Below are positions 57,952 to 64,000 of a stretch of DNA of 64,000 bases, one piece after another. This stretch comes from Sediminibacillus dalangtanensis (GTDB lineage: Bacteria > Bacillota > Bacilli > Bacillales > Amphibacillaceae), in contig NZ_CP046956.1 in the NCBI RefSeq assembly GCF_017792025.1, positions 2,418,001 through 2,482,000 of the forward strand, written 5' to 3'. Under the pieces are notes generated by a model, which saw only the letters and a list, made by a program, of their open reading frames with translations, did no database searches and had not been told where the DNA came from. The position numbers and the translations under genes are program-made. Each line of letters begins with the position of its first letter. The first letter of the stretch is position 1.

Positions 57952-58698
57952 TTACTTTTCGCCTGAAGCAAGATGATAAAGCAAGATGCCTGCAGCTACA
58001 CTGACATTTAAAGATTCTGCTTTGCCGAAAATCGGAATGGACACGATGTCGTTTACCTTTTCCAATATCGACGAAGAAATTCCCGCACCCTCGTTTCCGA
58101 CAACCAGTGCTGCTTTTCTTGGTACCGGTAAAGCCGTATATGGTCGGGCATTTTCCAATGCAGCACCCCATACTGCGAAATCATCATTCTGTAATTGGTC
58201 AATTATCGGGAGTAGATCGGTTTGAAAAATCGGCAGATGGAAAATAGATCCCTGAGTCGAGCGCAATACTTTGTCATTATAAATATCCGCAGACCCAGCA
58301 CCTACATAAATTCCATCGAATCCGGCAGCATCTGCCGTACGGATCATGGTCCCCAGATTGCCTGGATCCTGAACATTGTCGATGAGCAGCAGCTTCTCAA
58401 ACTTCTGTTCCTCAGGCTGCTTTACTTCCACTACAGCCGCAATACCTTGAGGAGTTTTCGTATCGGTTATCGATTTTAAAATATGGTCGGTAACTATGAT
58501 TGCTTCCTTATATTCAAGCCAGTCAGGGATTACCGCCCCATCAGCCAGAATAACTTCCTTTACGTCCCAATCGCTTTTCCATGCCTCTTCAATCATATGG
58601 TAACCTTCTACAATAAAGTTGTTTGTTTTTACTCTTTCTTTGCGTTTTTTTAATTTTTGCCAGTTTTTCACCCTGCTGTTTTGGACAGAAGTTATCAC
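57952..58698 (-). CDS. ysgA: SpoU-family RNA 2'-O-ribose methyltransferase, YsgA-like
   Basis: The 248-residue SPOUT enzyme has an N-terminal substrate-binding part and the three SpoU motifs: LIDNVQDPGNLGTMIRTADA, LVVGNEGAGIS, and IPIFGKAESLNVSVAAGILLY. It should methylate rRNA or tRNA using S-adenosylmethionine, forming the trefoil-knot dimer; target not known. GTG 58698 has AAAGGA 8 bases upstream and gives a length like the B. subtilis protein; an ATG two codons earlier is too close to the site. Confidence 0.93.
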   Translation of the reverse strand: MITSVQNSRVKNWQKLKKRKERVKTNNFIVEGYHMIEEAWKSDWDVKEVILADGAVIPDWLEYKEAIIVTDHILKSITDTKTPQGIAAVVEVKQPEEQKFEKLLLIDNVQDPGNLGTMIRTADAAGFDGIYVGAGSADIYNDKVLRSTQGSIFHLPIFQTDLLPIIDQLQNDDFAVWGAALENARPYTALPVPRKAALVVGNEGAGISSSILEKVNDIVSIPIFGKAESLNVSVAAGILLYHLASGEK

Positions 58699-58802
58699 GT
58701 ACATCATCCTTTTGGTAAATTCTTTTCTATCATACATATTTCCCTACATCGTGGTCAAACTATCTATCACATACTGAATAATTAAAGATATGAGGTGAAA
58801 AA

Positions 58803-59018
58803 ATGGATTTGAATTTACGTAAAGCGATATTAGACAATGTAGCCGACAATAATACCGAACAATTAGAGGCAACGATACTGGATGCTATTGAAAGCGGCGA
58901 AGAAAAAATGCTGCCTGGTTTAGGCGTGTTGTTCGAGCTGATTTGGCAACAATCAGACGAATCCGATAAAGAAGAAATGTTGTCCGCTCTTGAAAAAGGG
59001 GTTCAACAAGCACAGTAA
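58803..59018 (+). CDS. sspI: Small acid-soluble spore protein SspI
   Basis: Minor SASP of 71 residues: [16 protein letters not shown] at the start and [23 protein letters not shown] in the second half, the SspI pattern and length. Made in the forespore in B. subtilis under sigma-G. ATG 58803 follows GAGGTGAAAAA. A convincing sigma-G promoter was not found; CATACTG at about 58771 could be a weak -10. Divergent from ysgA. Confidence 0.96.
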   Translation: MDLNLRKAILDNVADNNTEQLEATILDAIESGEEKMLPGLGVLFELIWQQSDESDKEEMLSALEKGVQQAQ

Positions 59019-59192
59019 CAGGAGAAGCGAAGGCGCCTTGCTCTTCCCGAGAAGCTTACGTCAGCAACAAAGCATAAGTTGTAGAACCGGATATAACCTA
59101 CTGAATCATATAAAAAACACCCTTACACATCTAAAAATAAGTAAGTAGTTCCGTTTCGGTGGAGAAAGACACGAAATAGCATACTAATTAAC
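59019..59192. other. Gene-free stretch with a fragment of repeat family A
   Basis: AGGAGAAGCGAAGGCGCCTTGCTCTTCCCGAGAAGCTTA at about 59021-59060 looks like a decayed head of the family A repeat (compare GCGCAAGCGCCTTGCTCACCCCCGACAAGCTTA at 39296-39327). Nothing else is evident up to the inverted-repeat element. Confidence 0.5.
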
Positions 59193-59300
59193 GAGCCTGG
59201 GACAAAAGCATCGTGATCACAATAAAAACCGAACGAATTGATTGGCATTTAAAATTCGTTCGGTTTTTGCTTTAGTGGCCATGCTTTTGTCCCGGCCTCT
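59193..59300. repeat. Inverted-repeat element, family C (full copy)
   Basis: Outer 19-bp arms GAGCCTGGGACAAAAGCAT and ATGCTTTTGTCCCGGCCTC (two mismatches) enclose inner perfect 15-bp arms AAAAACCGAACGAAT (59224-59238) and ATTCGTTCGGTTTTT (59254-59268). T-runs follow, so it can terminate transcription after sspI. A half copy serves as the racE terminator. No coding frame inside; it looks like a MITE-type or regulatory intergenic element. Confidence 0.8.
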
Positions 59301-59487
59301 TTTTTATGCTAAAAAATGTGGTTTGTGAAAGAACGCACTTAAACTAACGGATAGGACAGTGAATAAAGAACAATACGACAACAGCACAACGAAGCATTTC
59401 TCGTGATGATAAATGCTTTTTTTGTTTGAAATCGAATTAAGACATCTATAAAACATAAATAACATAATGATAAAGAATATATAATTA

Positions 59488-59515
59488 TTGAATATCAATA
59501 AACATTTAGTAAAAT
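59488..59515 (+). promoter_or_regulatory. Sigma-A promoter of the lipoprotein gene
   Basis: TTGAAT and TAAAAT with 16 bp between, about 35 bases before the TTG start at 59550. Confidence 0.5.
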
Positions 59516-59549
59516 AAACTTGTATTAAATAAGCGGCGGGGGAATACTT

Positions 59550-60008
59550 TTGAAAAAGTTTATGGTGTTAGCATTTTTGATATGTGGGGCTATTACTTTA
59601 GTTGGTTGCCAAGCTACAAAAGAACGAATGACATTGTTAGATACAATAACGGAAGTTTCCATTTCAAAATCTGGAGGATATGTTGGGTTAAATGAAAACT
59701 ATTTCCTAACGATTAACCGAGTAGAAACGATATCAGGTTTTGAAAAAGTTCTGAAAAATACCAAAGGAATAAGTCATGATGTGGATGTGACTAATGAGAA
59801 ACCTGACTACGACATATTGATTCGTTATGAAAATGGGAATACTCATGGATTACATCTCCAGCTTGGAAATGCGGGGGAAGAAAGCGTAATAATGTATATC
59901 GGTCACGAAAGAAATGGTTATATTGTTTCTCCTAAAGATACAAACGAATTAAGAAAGTTATTAGGTGTTAGTAAAACTTTGATCAACAAACGGGTGGCTT
60001 TCGTTTAA
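59550..60008 (+). CDS. Putative lipoprotein, 152 aa
   Basis: TTG start at 59550 with GGGGGA 7 bases upstream. The signal peptide MKKFMVLAFLICGAITLVGC ends in a lipobox LVGC (Cys20). The mature part of about 130 residues is polar with beta-type segments (DYDILIRYENGNTHGLHLQL) and no catalytic motif. It sits alone between two intergenic repeat elements, in AT-rich sequence compared with its neighbours, which suggests a strain-variable gene. Function unknown. Confidence 0.82.
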   Translation: MKKFMVLAFLICGAITLVGCQATKERMTLLDTITEVSISKSGGYVGLNENYFLTINRVETISGFEKVLKNTKGISHDVDVTNEKPDYDILIRYENGNTHGLHLQLGNAGEESVIMYIGHERNGYIVSPKDTNELRKLLGVSKTLINKRVAFV

Positions 60009-60018
60009 CAAGGAAATA

Positions 60019-60258
60019 GGACAAAAGCGCAAGCGCCTGTTTAAAGGAGCACAGGCTAAAGCCGCCACGTCCTGTGGCAACGCCTGCATGACCCACATCG
60101 TGTGGGCCCCCGACAAGCTTAAGAACAGCCTCGGCGTGGCGCTTTTTGCCACACAGAGGGTGGGCTTAAGACCTCGAGGGGGTAGGCGCTGGAGCTGGAC
60201 GTGGCTGGTTCAGCCAATAATGATCCACAGACAGTTAAATTTTTAATTTCCTATACAA
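60019..60258 (+). repeat. Structured repeat family A, copy 4 (long form)
   Basis: The best preserved copy. Pairings visible: outer AGCGCC with GGCGCT, CCTG with CAGG around TTTAAAGGAGCA, GCCAC with GTGGC around GTCCT, CCCAC with GTGGG around ATC, GTGGC with GCCAC around GCTTTTT, and GGCTG with CAGCC around GTT. The DnaA-box position reads TGATCCACA here (one change). It begins ten bases after the lipoprotein stop. Confidence 0.85.
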
Positions 60259-60263
60259 TATAA

Positions 60264-60300
60264 AAAAACGCTGGGGTATTAAAATTCCAAGCGTTTTGTT
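60264..60300 (+). terminator. Terminator after the lipoprotein gene and repeat
   Basis: AAAACGCTGGGG and CCAAGCGTTTT pair with small mismatches, followed by GTTTGTT. Confidence 0.65.
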
Positions 60301-60433
60301 TGTTGTTATTTGTGCTGTTATTTACGGTGCAAAACATAGTGAGTTGTAATATGTTATTTCACCAGTTATTTTATATTTTCTCCACAGTATCGGAGCCACT
60401 TAAAAAATAAGGGTTTTTTTGTCGTTTTTACCG

Positions 60434-60462
60434 TTGCCGGTCCAGGCAAAATCAGGTAATAT
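60434..60462 (+). promoter_or_regulatory. Sigma-A promoter of the transglycosylase gene
   Basis: TTGCCG and TAATAT are 17 bp apart, about 35 bases before the ATG at 60496. Confidence 0.6.
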
Positions 60463-60495
60463 GAAAGTAACGACCTACCTACCGGAGGAACATAC

Positions 60496-61119
60496 ATGGA
60501 AATCAGACAACTTCAAAATCTCATCCAAATGCAGGCAATGTCTATTTTAAATGGAGGAAACGGTTCATCTAGTGATTCCGCCTTTCTAGAGACTGCCTTT
60601 CAACAAATACTTCAACAACAGATGACAACTGCCCAAATATCAACTAATAATAGGCCAGAAGCTTCTTCTATGGCCAACAGCACCCCGGTTATGCCGGTAT
60701 ATACTCCTGAGATTGATTATACAGAAAATACATCGAGTAATACTGGAGCAATTGACAGTTATATCGAACAAGCCGCAGAAACATTCGGAGTCGACCCTAA
60801 ATTAATCCGTTCCGTTATCCAAGCGGAATCTAATTTCAATCCCGACGCCGAAAGTGGTGCAGGTGCACAGGGCTTGATGCAATTAATGCCTTCAACAGCC
60901 CGTGGACTGGGCGTTCAAAACGCTTTTGATCCATTGCAAAATATCATGGGCGGAACCAAGTATTTAAAACAAATGCTGGATCGATATAGCGGGAACACCT
61001 CTTTGGCACTGGCGGCTTACAATGCCGGCCCAGGCAATGTGGATAAATATAATGGAATCCCGCCCTTTAAGGAAACGCAAAGCTATGTGGGCAAGATTCT
61101 GGATTCCTATCGTGTATAA
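60496..61119 (+). CDS. Lytic transglycosylase, CwlQ/YjbJ-like
   Basis: The 207-residue product has a low-complexity N-terminal part (about 1-85) and a C-terminal SLT domain with the catalytic Glu in VIQAESNFNPDAESGAGAQG, LMQLMPSTARGLGV, and LALAAYNAGPGNV. It cleaves the MurNAc-GlcNAc bond to a 1,6-anhydro end. No signal peptide is evident, as in CwlQ, which is nonetheless active on the wall. ATG 60496 follows CCGGAGGAACATAC. Confidence 0.92.
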   Translation: MEIRQLQNLIQMQAMSILNGGNGSSSDSAFLETAFQQILQQQMTTAQISTNNRPEASSMANSTPVMPVYTPEIDYTENTSSNTGAIDSYIEQAAETFGVDPKLIRSVIQAESNFNPDAESGAGAQGLMQLMPSTARGLGVQNAFDPLQNIMGGTKYLKQMLDRYSGNTSLALAAYNAGPGNVDKYNGIPPFKETQSYVGKILDSYRV

Positions 61120-61121
61120 AG

Positions 61122-61160
61122 CAAAAAGGAGCTGTTCTGAATGGACAGCTCCTTTAGCAT
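61122..61160. terminator. Bidirectional terminator between the transglycosylase and ysdC
   Basis: AAAAAGGAGCTGT and ACAGCTCCTTT form an 11-bp stem. It serves both convergent genes; the T-run is stronger on the minus strand. Confidence 0.85.
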
Positions 61161-61172
61161 TTCTGATTTCAT

Positions 61173-62258
61173 TTAACCGAACGTAATCTCTTTCACTTTA
61201 TCTTCATCCAACCCTTTGATCACTTCGACGATTATCTTGACGGCGTTCTCAAAGTCATCTTGATGTAAAATTGCTGCATGTGTGTGAATGTAGCGTGTGG
61301 CAACTGTGATGGATAATGCCGGAACACCATTTGCCGTTAAGTGGATAGAACCTGTATCTGTTCCACCTGCAGCCATTGTGGCATACTGATAAGGAATTTT
61401 CTTGGCATCTGCCGTGTCCAGTACAAAATCACGCAATCCTTTGTGAGAAATAGCCGAGGCATCATAAAGGATGATTTGTGGACCCTCTCCAATTTTACTG
61501 TCCGCTTCTTTATCGGAAATACCAGGAGTGTCTCCAGCAATACCAACATCGACACCAAAACCGATATCCGGTTTGATTGTATGTGTAGCAGTGCGGGCGC
61601 CTCGAAGGCCTACCTCTTCCTGTACCGTTCCCACTCCATAAACAATATTTGGATGATTTTCACCTTTTAAGCGCTTCAGCACTTCAATGGCAATCGCACA
61701 GCCAATTCGATTATCCCATGCTTTAGCTAAAAGCAGCTTTTCGTTGTTCATTTGGGTGAATTCGAAGTAAGGAACAATCGAGTCTCCCGGACGAACACCG
61801 AACTCCTCAGCTTCTTCTCTGCTGGATGCACCGATATCGATAAACATATCCTTTATTTCCACTGGCTTTTTACGTGCTTCTGCCGGCAAGATGTGAGGTG
61901 GCTTCGAACCGATAATTCCGGTAACATCCCCTTTTCTCGTCATAAGCGTTACACGCTGTGCAAGCATCACTTGGCTCCACCAGCCGCCGATTGTTTGGAA
62001 ATAAACAAATCCTTTATCATCAATGCGAGTGACCATAAAGCCCACTTCATCCAAGTGCCCGGCTACCATCACTTTAGGTCCGTTTTCTTTTCCGGTTTTC
62101 TTTGCAATCAGACTCCCGATATTATCGGTGAACACTTCATCCGCATAAGGAGCGATATACTTTTCCATTACTTCTCTTGCTTCTTTTTCATTGCCGGATA
62201 TCCCTCTTGCATCCGTTAACTCCTTCAACATTGTAACTGTTTCATTGTACGCTGCCAT
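61173..62258 (-). CDS. ysdC: M42 family metallo-aminopeptidase, YsdC-like
   Basis: A 361-residue di-metal aminopeptidase (glutamyl aminopeptidase/endoglucanase-labelled family). Metal and catalytic residues: [41 protein letters not shown] and the C-terminal HTHAA. It forms tetrahedral dodecamers in relatives. ATG 62258 follows AAAAGGAGGAAAATACAT. It has its own promoter 35-60 bp upstream. Confidence 0.96.
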   Translation of the reverse strand: MAAYNETVTMLKELTDARGISGNEKEAREVMEKYIAPYADEVFTDNIGSLIAKKTGKENGPKVMVAGHLDEVGFMVTRIDDKGFVYFQTIGGWWSQVMLAQRVTLMTRKGDVTGIIGSKPPHILPAEARKKPVEIKDMFIDIGASSREEAEEFGVRPGDSIVPYFEFTQMNNEKLLLAKAWDNRIGCAIAIEVLKRLKGENHPNIVYGVGTVQEEVGLRGARTATHTIKPDIGFGVDVGIAGDTPGISDKEADSKIGEGPQIILYDASAISHKGLRDFVLDTADAKKIPYQYATMAAGGTDTGSIHLTANGVPALSITVATRYIHTHAAILHQDDFENAVKIIVEVIKGLDEDKVKEITFG

Positions 62259-62291
62259 ATGTATTTTCCTCCTTTTTAGGGTTCACATTGA

Positions 62292-62320
62292 ATTATAGCG
62301 GTTTTTTCCAAGATAGACAA
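62292..62320 (-). promoter_or_regulatory. Sigma-A promoter of ysdC
   Basis: TTGTCT and a perfect TATAAT separated by 17 bp on the minus strand, in the gap between dut and ysdC. Confidence 0.72.
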
Positions 62321-62345
62321 AACATACCCTTCATCGGTACACGAA

Positions 62346-62831
62346 TCAATAGCCCTGTTGTTGACGTTGATGGTTTACTTTGTTTTTCTTGTTATACGCT
62401 TCCTGGATGGCTTCTTCTGGAAAGCCTAGCTGTGCCCCCAACTGTAGGTATGTTGTAAATAACTGATGGTAGTTCGCTTTACTGGGAACTTGCTTGAATG
62501 CTATGATTTGTTCATAGACTTGGAGAAATAACTGCGTATCATCTAAATCAGTGGGCTGTACCGCGTCAGAATCATAGCGGTAGCCAGTATCAAGCCCTAG
62601 TGAAAGAATAAAATGCAACCCATCCACGTATTCTTCCAGGATGACTGCCGATTCACTTTTCGGCTTTTTGCTCCAAAACTTGAAACAACGTGTTTCGTTC
62701 GCTAACTCTCCGGTTTCCACTAATAGAGCTAATACTTTTCTTTCGAACAATTCATCTGCTTTTACGCGATTATTCGTTTGAATATGCTCATCCAATTGCC
62801 TTTGTGTGTCAAATAACTGCTCCCAATACAT
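62346..62831 (-). CDS. All-alpha dUTP diphosphatase (dUTPase_2 type)
   Basis: The 161-residue helical protein begins MYWEQLFDTQRQLDEHI and has the metal-binding ExxE-type segments LVETGELANETRCFKFW and ILEEYVDGLHFILSLG typical of dimeric MazG-like dUTPases, with a conserved FKFWS. It should hydrolyse dUTP to dUMP and keep uracil out of DNA. ATG 62831 follows AAAAAGGAGAAACATAAAG. Not part of the B. subtilis ysdB-ysdC spacing as I recall, so it is probably a lineage-specific insertion. Confidence 0.9.
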   Translation of the reverse strand: MYWEQLFDTQRQLDEHIQTNNRVKADELFERKVLALLVETGELANETRCFKFWSKKPKSESAVILEEYVDGLHFILSLGLDTGYRYDSDAVQPTDLDDTQLFLQVYEQIIAFKQVPSKANYHQLFTTYLQLGAQLGFPEEAIQEAYNKKNKVNHQRQQQGY

Positions 62832-62863
62832 CTTTATGTTTCTCCTTTTTGAACTTTTTCTTG

Positions 62864-62872
62864 ATTATAACA
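62864..62872 (-). promoter_or_regulatory. Extended -10 of the dUTPase gene
   Basis: TGTTATAAT on the minus strand, about 30 bases before the ATG; no good -35. It lies back to back with the sigma-W promoter of ysdB. Confidence 0.45.
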
Positions 62873-62890
62873 TGCTTATTTGCAAATTGT

Positions 62891-62917
62891 TGAAACCTTG
62901 ACCAGGTTTTATTCGTA
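62891..62917 (+). promoter_or_regulatory. Sigma-W promoter of ysdB
   Basis: TGAAAC (62891-62896) and CGTA (62914-62917) are separated by 17 bp, matching the sigma-W consensus TGAAAC-N16/17-CGTA. The start would be near 62922, 30 bases before ysdB, and B. subtilis YsdB is a known sigma-W regulon member. Confidence 0.78.
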
Positions 62918-62952
62918 AAGGAGAGAAGACTCTAAAACAGGAGACGGTGTGT

Positions 62953-63339
62953 ATGATTGTTTTACTATTTCGCTTACTGATTTTTGTCGCAATGGTGATG
63001 CTTCTTTATACGATATATAAGTATTGGATCAATCCTAACAGAAAGTTGGAAGTAGCACGCGAAAAAAAGGACTTTTTCTTTCTGGATGAGCCTGACAATA
63101 TTAAAAAAAATTTTCTGATGACCTACAAAGGATTCATTTTTGAAGGCGAGAAATACTTAGGAACGACCGAGGATTCATTTGACGTATTGAATATCAGTAT
63201 CCATGCGCACTATCCAGGAGAGTTGAAGGGTCTGGAAAGAAAAGATTTGTACTTCATGGAAGAGGAAGTCTTGATCAGGTATCCCTATGCAACAATCGAA
63301 TGGAAGCATCCGATAGATAAACTGCTGATCAAAAAGTGA
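62953..63339 (+). CDS. ysdB: Sigma-W regulon protein YsdB
   Basis: The 128-residue product has one N-terminal membrane helix (IVLLFRLLIFVAMVMLLYTIY) and a cytosolic domain with the YsdB pattern KKDFFFLDEPDNIKKNFLMTYKG and FEGEKYLGTT. Function unknown; part of the cell-envelope stress regulon. ATG 62953 has AGGAGA 8 bases upstream; an in-frame GTG two codons earlier is too near to it. Confidence 0.93.
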   Translation: MIVLLFRLLIFVAMVMLLYTIYKYWINPNRKLEVAREKKDFFFLDEPDNIKKNFLMTYKGFIFEGEKYLGTTEDSFDVLNISIHAHYPGELKGLERKDLYFMEEEVLIRYPYATIEWKHPIDKLLIKK

Positions 63340-63345
63340 TCAAAC

Positions 63346-63380
63346 AGAAGCAGACGCACTCGTGCATCTGCTTCTTTAAA
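63346..63380 (+). terminator. Terminator of ysdB
   Basis: AGAAGCAGACGCA and TGCATCTGCTTCT pair (one mismatch) and are followed by TTAAAT; it lies just after the ysdB stop. Confidence 0.8.
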
Positions 63381-63496
63381 TAAAAATCAAGATTACTGGA
63401 TGGTATCTTCAACCGAATCCATTAGCCTCCGAGGACATAAGGCAAAATACTCCGAGCAGGCTGAAGTACCGGAGTACAAGGTGCCACTAGCTTTTC

Positions 63497-64000
63497 TTAC
63501 TGTTTGACTGTTGGACTTTTTCCCACAAAGAATTCAGCCCATTTTATCGTTGTTTGTTTTCTGCGGAGAAAATATAAAAACGGCAGCAGAAAAAGAATAA
63601 AGGCCATCATGACCACCGGCGATAAGCTCGATATCCATTTCCCGAAGGATGTATAAAGTACCGCCAGCGGAATATTGGAGTAAAAAGACGATCGAACATA
63701 TTCTTTAAAGCTAGAAGAAATTTCTAAAATACATAAGGATAACAAATGAAAATGAATAAAAGGGATGAGTCGCAGTACAGCCACCTGGGAGGTCGTCAAC
63801 GTTGATCGTTCCCCCATCAACTTTTGCTTTACATGCACGAGTTTATCCGACATGCCCGGCATCCACTGTATCAGTTTGTAGAACGTCATGCTTGATAACG
63901 TAATACCGATTACAGAGTATAACGTGCCAGCTATCGCTCCGAATAATACTCCTCCTGTTATACAGATCAAGATAACAGGCAGGAAAAACAACGGACGCAA
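63497..64000 (-). CDS. TVP38/TMEM64 family membrane protein (5' end outside window)
   Basis: At least 167 residues of a multi-pass membrane protein with the VTT/SNARE-associated domain pattern: LRPLFFLPVILICITGGVLFG, then IGITLSSMTFYKLIQWMPG, LRLIPFIHFHLLSL. The frame is still open at the window edge, so the true start lies beyond 64000. Relatives are thought to act in lipid scrambling or undecaprenyl-phosphate handling. The B. subtilis neighbourhood suggests ytxB, but that is only positional. Confidence 0.88.
   Translation of the reverse strand: MRPLFFLPVILICITGGVLFGAIAGTLYSVIGITLSSMTFYKLIQWMPGMSDKLVHVKQKLMGERSTLTTSQVAVLRLIPFIHFHLLSLCILEISSSFKEYVRSSFYSNIPLAVLYTSFGKWISSLSPVVMMAFILFLLPFLYFLRRKQTTIKWAEFFVGKSPTVKQ

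Overview
The window is a chromosomal segment of an endospore-forming, low-to-medium GC Bacillaceae bacterium. Gene order is collinear, from memory, with the Bacillus subtilis region valS-ysxE-spoVID-hem-ysxC-lonA-clpX-tig ... rph-gerM-racE-gerE-sdh-uvrC-trxA-etf-fad-mutS2-polX-zapA-rnhC-pheTS-sspI-ysdCB. Acidic proteins (trigger factor, SpoVID) and a large cation/proton antiporter are compatible with a moderately halophilic lineage of the Virgibacillus/Oceanobacillus type; that placement is inference. Most genes lie on the minus strand. No phage, CRISPR array, insertion-sequence transposase or biosynthetic cluster is visible.

Layout. 1-900: tail of an unknown plus-strand gene and Bacillaceae intergenic repeats. 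900-4000: valS with a T-box leader. 4.1-6.7 kb: a small membrane protein and the sporulation genes ysxE and spoVID. 6.75-6.97 kb: a REP-like inverted-repeat element. 7-13.5 kb: the hemAXCDBL operon, glutamyl-tRNA to uroporphyrinogen III. 13.6-20.8 kb: ysxD, engB, lonA, clpX, tig (no lonB). 20.8-23.6 kb: a ysoA-like TPR protein and a BclA-like collagen-repeat spore surface protein. 23.9-24.2 kb: a tRNA-Gly/tRNA-Arg operon. 24.3-29 kb: ysnB, rdgB, rph, gerM, a repeat-filled gap, racE. 29-35.5 kb: a MarR regulator, an antiporter, gerE, a thioesterase, sdhCAB. 35.5-39 kb: yslB, uvrC, trxA. 39.3-45.4 kb: tandem repeats, then the fatty-acid degradation genes etfA, etfB, fadB, fadR, lcfA and yshE. 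45.4-51.9 kb: mutS2, polX, cvpA, zapA, rnhC. 52.5-53.8 kb: a membrane protein and a kinase-like protein that look like local insertions. 54-58.8 kb: pheT, pheS with T-box, and an rRNA methyltransferase. 58.8-64 kb: sspI, a lipoprotein, a lytic transglycosylase, an M42 peptidase, dUTPase, ysdB and the end of a TVP38-type membrane protein.

Regulation readable from sequence: two T-box leaders (Val specifier GTC, Phe specifier TTC); a perfect FadR palindrome directly after a near-consensus sigma-A promoter; a cre-like palindrome in the sdhCAB leader; a sigma-K promoter for gerE; a probable sigma-E promoter for spoVID; a sigma-W promoter for ysdB. Many genes start with GTG or TTG, and I moved numerous starts to fit Shine-Dalgarno spacing.

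I do not see a whole new multi-gene system. The least explained content is (i) four copies of a roughly 180-240 bp multi-hairpin intergenic repeat, two of which carry an exact DnaA-box sequence, (ii) several other intergenic repeat families, (iii) a 27-codon single-membrane-span microprotein next to yshE, and (iv) a kinase-like protein with a degenerate catalytic loop.
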